Source: Ferrovibrio sp046294345 (GTDB lineage: Bacteria; Pseudomonadota; Alphaproteobacteria; Ferrovibrionales; Ferrovibrionaceae). Taken from it: 64,000 bases of DNA. The DNA is taken from positions 74,867-138,866 of the forward strand of contig JBKBJT010000003.1 in the NCBI GenBank assembly GCA_046294345.1, written 5' to 3'. Below, piece after piece: positions 60,201 through 64,000 of this stretch (position 1 is the stretch's first letter; each line of letters opens with the position of its first letter). A model generated the notes under the pieces. It did no database searches, was not told the DNA's origin, and saw nothing but the letters and a program-made list of their open reading frames with translations. The position numbers and the translations under genes are program-made.

Positions 60201-60427
60201 TTGCGCAGGATCCGCTCGGCATTGTCGAGGGTGGTCCCGGCCTGGGCTGCGGCGGCTGCTGCCGTCATGTCGGCGGTGGCGCGGGCCGCGGCGATACGGG
60301 TGCGGTAATCCCCGGCGATATGCAGGGCCAGCGCCGCCAGCAGGCAGAGCGCCACGCTGGCAAGCAGGATCTGGACATAATGCCTCAGCGGTCGCGCCGG
60401 CTGTCCGGAGGGATCTGGTCGCACCAT
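57272..60427 (-). CDS. GGDEF-EAL protein with periplasmic Cache and two PAS domains
   Basis: This 1051-residue membrane protein acts in c-di-GMP turnover. It has TM1 (about 18-37), a periplasmic dCache-like domain (about 40-310), TM2, a HAMP-like linker, two PAS domains (about 385-620), GGDEF (about 630-790) and EAL (about 800-1040). GGDEF is intact (RLGGDEFVVLL) and preceded by the inhibitory I-site RESD five residues earlier. EAL reads EGL but keeps DDFGTGYSS, KIDHAFV and EVVAEGIET, so both activities are plausible. ATG at 60427 is preferred; the frame upstream to 60580 has no signal-like N-terminus. Confidence 0.92.
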   Translation of the reverse strand: MVRPDPSGQPARPLRHYVQILLASVALCLLAALALHIAGDYRTRIAAARATADMTAAAAAAQAGTTLDNAERILRNLVRHPGIAALDPRRCHEVFRDSELLLPRYTTLVTVKANGVPICSASPLSRQQPQTRSWPSLVERFGQSNNPQSFAVSEPVRGTITDRMLVSFAMPLRDAAGQLTGAVLLPLDLETFPTVFEGRAADSDFYIVSPRGNVILSSNPVVRPGRPAPDWLLFRQGSEELNANPLIRDDRMPQTVIAAARDIPQVGWHVVASLPAEPLLAQVWRAAGLQAALGLAAIAAMLALMRLISRRVADPVYGLAALLHRAAQGERVESLHPTGALEIQTITRGVNRLIEAVNTREQALRQSEERLKHALDGAEEGVWEYDIAHDHMEFSPLFLSRMGYRSSELPPMLQTVFNLLHPLDSKQAIQRVNAFRNGEVERLNIEMRLRTKAGTYMWALVRGKVVEHDEQGRPTRAIGTHSDITPRKAMELQLRQAAAVFDNSPQAIIVCDRDNRIIAINPAFTAITGYDAIDVMGKNPSLLSSGKQDRDFYAAMWHTLRTTGIWQGEVWNRRKDGNVYCEWLSVTRINDAAGNPTSYIGMFIDITSRKEAEARVTWQAHYDMLTELPNRRLLNDRLQQAIMRSMRHGRPGAVLMIDLDYFKEINDSLGHTAGDALLMETARRLQATVRESDTVARLGGDEFVVLLDEISTVEDARLVAEKINAVLARAYRIEEHDYFISGSIGISVFPNDGRAGDDLIKHADSAMYAAKAAGRNTCRFFTADMQETVDERLTTVAELRAALQGEDIVLHYQPIIDLGSGRIVKAEGLARWRHPQRGLLSPVQFVPFAESYGLIGLLGDRVLAEASRQRRDWHEAGLDIGIAINVSPEQVKAGDFHTRVSAALEGEADIPQPLTIEITETLMMAGDRAHLETLDRLAESGVRIALDDFGTGYSSLSYLARLPAHLVKIDHAFVADIGTNRGERLVHAIIDIAHDLGLEVVAEGIETAAQLAFLRRAGCDYGQGFLIARPMPADEIPAFARDYRLEMPATS

Positions 60428-60606
60428 GGCGCATGGGCTACCGCACGGAAGCCGGAAAAATAAGGTATAGATTTGATAATACTTCTGAAATTCGGTTTTT
60501 TTGCGCGCCGGGACGGAGACAATCGGGGTGCAATTTCCCGCTTGCCCGCCGGGCCGGCTGGATATCTGATCGCCCACCACCCGCAGATCAGCCCCGGACC
60601 TTACCG

Positions 60607-61248
60607 ATGTATATCCCTGCCCATTTCGCCGCCCGCGACGCCGCCCCCCTTCAGGCCTTGATTGCCGGGCATGCTTTCGGCCTGCTGATTTCCGGCGGGG
60701 CGGCAGACATGGTGGCCAGTCATGTGCCGTTCCTCTACGAGCCGGGCCACGGCCCCCATGGCCGCCTGGTCTGCCATCTGGCGGCGGCCAACGGGCAGGC
60801 GGCGGCGCTGGACGGGCAGGCAGTGCTCTGCATTTTTCAGGGCGTGCATGGGTATGTGTCGCCGAACTGGTATGCGAAGAAGCCGGCGGTGCCGACCTGG
60901 AACTACGCCGCCGTGCATGCCTATGGCCGCGCCAGCGTGACCCGCGATCCCGCGCGCCTACGCGATATCGTCGAACGCCTGACGGCGGTTTACGAGGGTC
61001 CGGACGGCTGGAAGCTGAGCGATGAGCCCGACAGCTTCGCCGAAGCGCTGCTGCGCGGCATCGTCGGAATCGAGATTCCGGTCGAGCGGCTGGAAGGCAA
61101 GTTCAAGCTGAGCCAGAACCGCCCGGCCGCCGATGTCGCCGGCGTGATCACCAATCTGCGTCGGCTGGGCGGCGATGCGAATGTCGCATTGGCCGAGGCG
61201 ATGCAGCAGGCGGCGGATGAAGCCGCCGCCCGCCGGCCGCAAGGCTAG
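60607..61248 (+). CDS. FMN-binding PaiB-like protein
   Basis: This 213-residue protein starts MYIPAHFAARDAAPLQALIAGHAFGLLIS, the PaiB/FMN-binding split-barrel opening. It continues with SHVPFLYEPGHGPHGRLVCHLA, FQGVHGYVSPNWYAKKPAVPTWNY and KFKLSQNRPAADVAGVI. PaiB proteins are named as negative regulators of sporulation genes but fold as flavin reductase-like enzymes, so a redox role is as likely as regulation. The start at 60607 fits the family; earlier in-frame codons are the shadow of the cyclase gene. Confidence 0.92.
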   Translation: MYIPAHFAARDAAPLQALIAGHAFGLLISGGAADMVASHVPFLYEPGHGPHGRLVCHLAAANGQAAALDGQAVLCIFQGVHGYVSPNWYAKKPAVPTWNYAAVHAYGRASVTRDPARLRDIVERLTAVYEGPDGWKLSDEPDSFAEALLRGIVGIEIPVERLEGKFKLSQNRPAADVAGVITNLRRLGGDANVALAEAMQQAADEAAARRPQG

Positions 61249-61288
61249 TCAGGGAACGACCGCTCTCCCGATCGGCCGTTTTCAGGCC

Positions 61289-61315
61289 GGCGATTTCAGT
61301 CAGGCGATTTCAGTC
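61289..61315 (-). repeat. 14-bp-period tandem duplication over the MCP stop codon
   Basis: GGCGATTTCAGTC occurs twice with one base between. One copy holds the stop codon of the leftward chemoreceptor gene; the other is just beyond it. It is similar in kind to the duplication at the purL stop. Confidence 0.88.
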
Positions 61316-63748
61316 GGCCGCATCCTTGGCGGCATCGTCGCCATTGTCCGTCTCGGGTTCGCCGGCTTCCAGGGCATCGACCTCGGCCTGCGCCAGCCGG
61401 TCATTTGCCGCCGACGTGCCCTCGAAGCGGAAATGTCCAACCAGTTCGGCCAGTTGCCGCGCCTGATCGGCCATGGCCTGCGCCGAGGCATTGGTCTGCT
61501 CGACCAGGGCGCCGTTGCGCTGGGTCATCTCGTCCATGTTGACCACGGCGCCGTTCACCTCTTCCAGGCCGCGCGCCTGTTCGGCGGACGCCGCTGCGAT
61601 CTCGGCCACGATGTCGCTCACCTTCTTGATTGCCGTCACGATCTCGGTCAGCGACGTGCCGGCCTGGTTCACCAGGGTGGCACCGGTCTTCACCTGCGCG
61701 TTCGATTCCTGGATCAGCGCCTTGATATCCTTCGACGCATTGGCGCTGCGCTGTGCCAATGCGCGCACTTCCTGCGCCACGACCGCAAAGCCTTTTCCGG
61801 CCTCGCCGGCCCGCGCCGCCTCGACGGACGCGTTGAGCGCCAGCAGGTTGGTCTGGAAGGCGATTTCGTCGATCAGCGACACGATGTCGGAAATCTTCTG
61901 CGCGCTGGTTTCGATCTGCGTCACGGCAGCTACCGCGCGACCGACCACGCCGCCGCCTTTCTCCGCCGTGTCGCGGGCCGCCGTGGCCAGCTGGTTGGCG
62001 GCCTGGGCGTTGTCCGCATTTTGCTTCACCGTCGCCGTCACCTCGTGCATCGACGCCGCCGTCTGCTCCAGCGCCGCCGCTTGGCTTTCCGTGCGCTGCG
62101 CCAGGTCCTGGCTGCCGGTCGATATCTCCGCCGACGCATCGCGCACCAGGGCCGCGGCCGAGGCCAGCTGCTTCATCGTGCCGGCCAGGCGGTCGCTCAC
62201 CTGGTTGGCGTCGCCGGCCAGCCGCGAGAAGATGCCCTGATAATCGCCGCCGATGCGATGAGTCAGGTCGCCATCGGCCAGCTTGTGCAGCATGGTACCC
62301 AGATCGCCCAGCGCGCGGTCGACCGTGCCGAGCAGGCGGTTGACGTCTTGGCCCAGTTCGCGCATCACGCCGTCGATCTTCGCCGTATCGATACGCTGGC
62401 TCAGGTCGCCGGCATTGGCGGCGCCGACGATCTCGCCCACAGCGCTCTTCAGCAGGGCCTCCTGCGCCTTGCGTTCGCTCTCGAACCGCTCGCGGTCGGC
62501 TTCGATCTGGCTCTGCAGCTTGTCGGCTTCCTGGCCCTGGTCCTTGAACACCTGCACGGCGCGCGCCATGTCGCCGATCTCGTCGGTGCGGTCGACGCCG
62601 GTCACCTCGGCCTGCCAGTCGCGCTTGGCGAGGCGGTCCATGGTGCCGGTGGTGGCGACGATTGGATCGATCACGCGGCGGCCGATATAGAGCCAGCCGA
62701 TCACCACCGCCGAGATCAAGCAGATTGCCGCGATGATGGCCATGCTGGTCTGCGCAATGTTGATGGCGGTCATCGAGGCCGCGGTCGAGCTGTCGGTCTC
62801 GCTGCGCGCGGATGTCACCAGCTGGTCGACGGCGTCGGCGAGTGCGCTGGCAGCGGAGCGAGCCTCGCTCAGGGACGACACGGCCTGGCGCGCGGCCGCC
62901 AGTTCCAGCATGCGGACCTGGAACAGGCCTTCCTCGCCCTCGCTCACCTTGGCCATGGCCTCCACGGTCTCGGCGATTTCCTTGTTCGGGAAGACCTCCT
63001 GCACGGTATCCAGCGCGCGCAGCATCTCGGCCTTGGTGTTGATGTTGTCTACCTGGATCAACTCGACCTGCTCGGGCGAGTCGGCCTGGGCAGCCACCGC
63101 CAGCATGCCGACGGTGAGGTTCACCTTGGCCACCAGGTCCTGGATGGCGCGCGCGCCAGCCACTTGCTTGTCGAGGATACTCTGGATCATCTCCGACGCA
63201 CCCTGACCGGTGGCGCGCGAGACCAACTCGAATTCCATCGTCATGTCCATCACCGCCTGGTCCACCGCCGGCTGGGCGAGGAACAGGAAGTTGGCATGGT
63301 TGTCGGTCAGCGACTTGGTCAGCGCCTGACGCTTGGCGGCGAGCGCCAGGCGGTCCTTCACCGCGTCGTCGATGCGCTGCATGGCATCGGCCAGGCGCAC
63401 CACGGTGTTTTCCACCTCTTCGCGGATTTCGGCGGGGGCGTCGCTGCCTTTCACCTGCGCCACGGTGCGGTCGATCTGCACCAGCTTGGCCTGCAGCTCG
63501 CCCAGCGCTGCCTTGCGCTCGCCTTCACCGGCGGCATAGGCCAGCGTCGGCGCTGCGGCGGCCAGGTCGGCGCTCTGCGCCGCCAGCGTGAGCGCGCTGC
63601 TCACCGCCGGGATGCTGCGCTCGGTCACGCCGCTGAGCGCGCCGCGCACCTGTCCGAAGAAGGCGAACGAGATCAGGCTGGAGACCACTGCCATTGCGGC
63701 GATGACGCCGACGGCAAGGAAAAGTTTCTGACGGATGCCGAGACGCAT
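61310..63748 (-). CDS. Methyl-accepting chemotaxis protein with large periplasmic sensor
   Basis: This 812-residue membrane receptor has TM1 (about 11-31), a long helical periplasmic sensor (about 35-335), TM2 (about 336-358), HAMP (about 360-412), a further HAMP-like unit (about 450-535) and the signalling domain (about 550-770), with the tip IDEIAFQTNLLALNASVEAARAGEAGKGFAVV. The C-terminal tail is acidic (DNGDDAAKDAAD) and lacks the xWxxF pentapeptide seen in the receptor at 42094. The start MRLGIRQKLFLAVG is chosen with GGGGAG upstream; the ATG at 63766 is the alternative. Confidence 0.93.
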   Translation of the reverse strand: MRLGIRQKLFLAVGVIAAMAVVSSLISFAFFGQVRGALSGVTERSIPAVSSALTLAAQSADLAAAAPTLAYAAGEGERKAALGELQAKLVQIDRTVAQVKGSDAPAEIREEVENTVVRLADAMQRIDDAVKDRLALAAKRQALTKSLTDNHANFLFLAQPAVDQAVMDMTMEFELVSRATGQGASEMIQSILDKQVAGARAIQDLVAKVNLTVGMLAVAAQADSPEQVELIQVDNINTKAEMLRALDTVQEVFPNKEIAETVEAMAKVSEGEEGLFQVRMLELAAARQAVSSLSEARSAASALADAVDQLVTSARSETDSSTAASMTAINIAQTSMAIIAAICLISAVVIGWLYIGRRVIDPIVATTGTMDRLAKRDWQAEVTGVDRTDEIGDMARAVQVFKDQGQEADKLQSQIEADRERFESERKAQEALLKSAVGEIVGAANAGDLSQRIDTAKIDGVMRELGQDVNRLLGTVDRALGDLGTMLHKLADGDLTHRIGGDYQGIFSRLAGDANQVSDRLAGTMKQLASAAALVRDASAEISTGSQDLAQRTESQAAALEQTAASMHEVTATVKQNADNAQAANQLATAARDTAEKGGGVVGRAVAAVTQIETSAQKISDIVSLIDEIAFQTNLLALNASVEAARAGEAGKGFAVVAQEVRALAQRSANASKDIKALIQESNAQVKTGATLVNQAGTSLTEIVTAIKKVSDIVAEIAAASAEQARGLEEVNGAVVNMDEMTQRNGALVEQTNASAQAMADQARQLAELVGHFRFEGTSAANDRLAQAEVDALEAGEPETDNGDDAAKDAAD

Positions 63749-63882
63749 TCTTGCGCTCCCCCACACAATGACTCTGTGGATGGAATTTGCGCCCCGGCGG
63801 CACGCGGTGCAACCCTTAAACGCTTTTCACAACTTATGGTTAAGACCGATTGTGAAGGTGCTGACGCAACGGCAGTTCTGAT

Positions 63883-64000
63883 TCAGAGCTTGAAGAAGCC
63901 GACCAGGGTGGCCAGTTGCCGGCCCTGTTCGGCGAGCGCCTGGGCCGAGGCGGAGGTTTGCTCCACCAGCGCGCCGTTACGCTGGGTCATCTCGTCCATC
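63883..64000 (-). CDS. Methyl-accepting chemotaxis protein, C-terminal end only
   Basis: The last 39 codons of a leftward frame that enters from the right edge: MDEMTQRNGALVEQTSASAQ..., ending VGFFKL. This is nearly the same as the end of the neighbouring receptor's signalling domain (MDEMTQRNGALVEQTNASAQ...), so the two are tandem paralogues. It stops 134 bp before the next receptor gene, with no tail extension. Confidence 0.85.
   Translation of the reverse strand, partial: MDEMTQRNGALVEQTSASAQALAEQGRQLATLVGFFKL

Noticed and set aside
60022..60606. Extension of the PaiB-like protein
   Set aside because: The extra residues are a shadow of the GGDEF-EAL gene and lack family similarity; MYIPAHF at 60607 is the standard start.

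Overview
This window looks like chromosomal DNA from a GC-rich alphaproteobacterium, most likely from the Rhodospirillales or a neighbouring order. The evidence is gene content and order: a DUF1476 gene divergent from purC, purS, purQ, purL, bolA and grxD; a tsaD-gpsA-EVE block divergent from hemC-hemD-mitofilin-hemY; hisF-hisE-HIT; a CHASE3 chemoreceptor ending in DWKEF; and a HemP hemin-uptake gene. I see no phage genes, insertion sequences, CRISPR array or integrase. Accessory genes are regulator-plus-effector modules set among housekeeping operons. The genus is not determined.

Left part (1-17.2 kb). A universal stress protein and two P2-type cation ATPases flank hisF-hisE-HIT and a TonB-dependent receptor of the ZnuD type, which sits behind a near-textbook Zur box. 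A leftward block follows: TetR regulator, a membrane adenylate cyclase with an SDH-like anchor and a [2Fe-2S] domain, DUF1003, an AMP/thymidine-phosphorylase homologue and a beta-CASP metallo-hydrolase. A perfect FNR/FixK-type site (TTGAT-N4-GTCAA) precedes DUF1003, and one-mismatch sites lie before both ATPases. This suggests a low-oxygen or redox regulon that includes nucleotide phosphorolysis. A TTC38-like TPR gene diverges from the TetR gene across two similar operator-like palindromes.

Middle (17.2-41.5 kb). A MarR gene diverges from a hydrolase / MddA-like methyltransferase / hydrolase operon over two dyads. Next come a trehalose cassette (otsB-GH15-otsA), a serine hydrolase, a MarR-GNAT fusion with a DMT exporter, and a Tat-exported multicopper oxidase. 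The purine operon follows with BolA and Grx4, then an NTF2-GNAT-nitrilase operon, an HxlR/WrbA pair that resembles a quinone-stress switch, a hybrid histidine kinase with its receiver partner, and rpsD.

Right part (41.5-64 kb). A membrane chemoreceptor is followed by creatininase-like, SnoaL-like and 2OG-oxygenase genes and a small orphan protein. Then come hemP with a translationally coupled 52-residue reading frame, a Rieske protein, EVE, gpsA, tsaD, and the haem/Mic60 operon. The end holds a GST, tRNA-Thr(CGU), a split Aer-like PAS/MCP pair, a GGDEF-EAL protein with an I-site, a PaiB-like flavoprotein and two further chemoreceptors. Four chemoreceptors, a PAS sensor, a hybrid kinase, a c-di-GMP enzyme and an adenylate cyclase in 64 kb indicate a motile, environmentally responsive organism.
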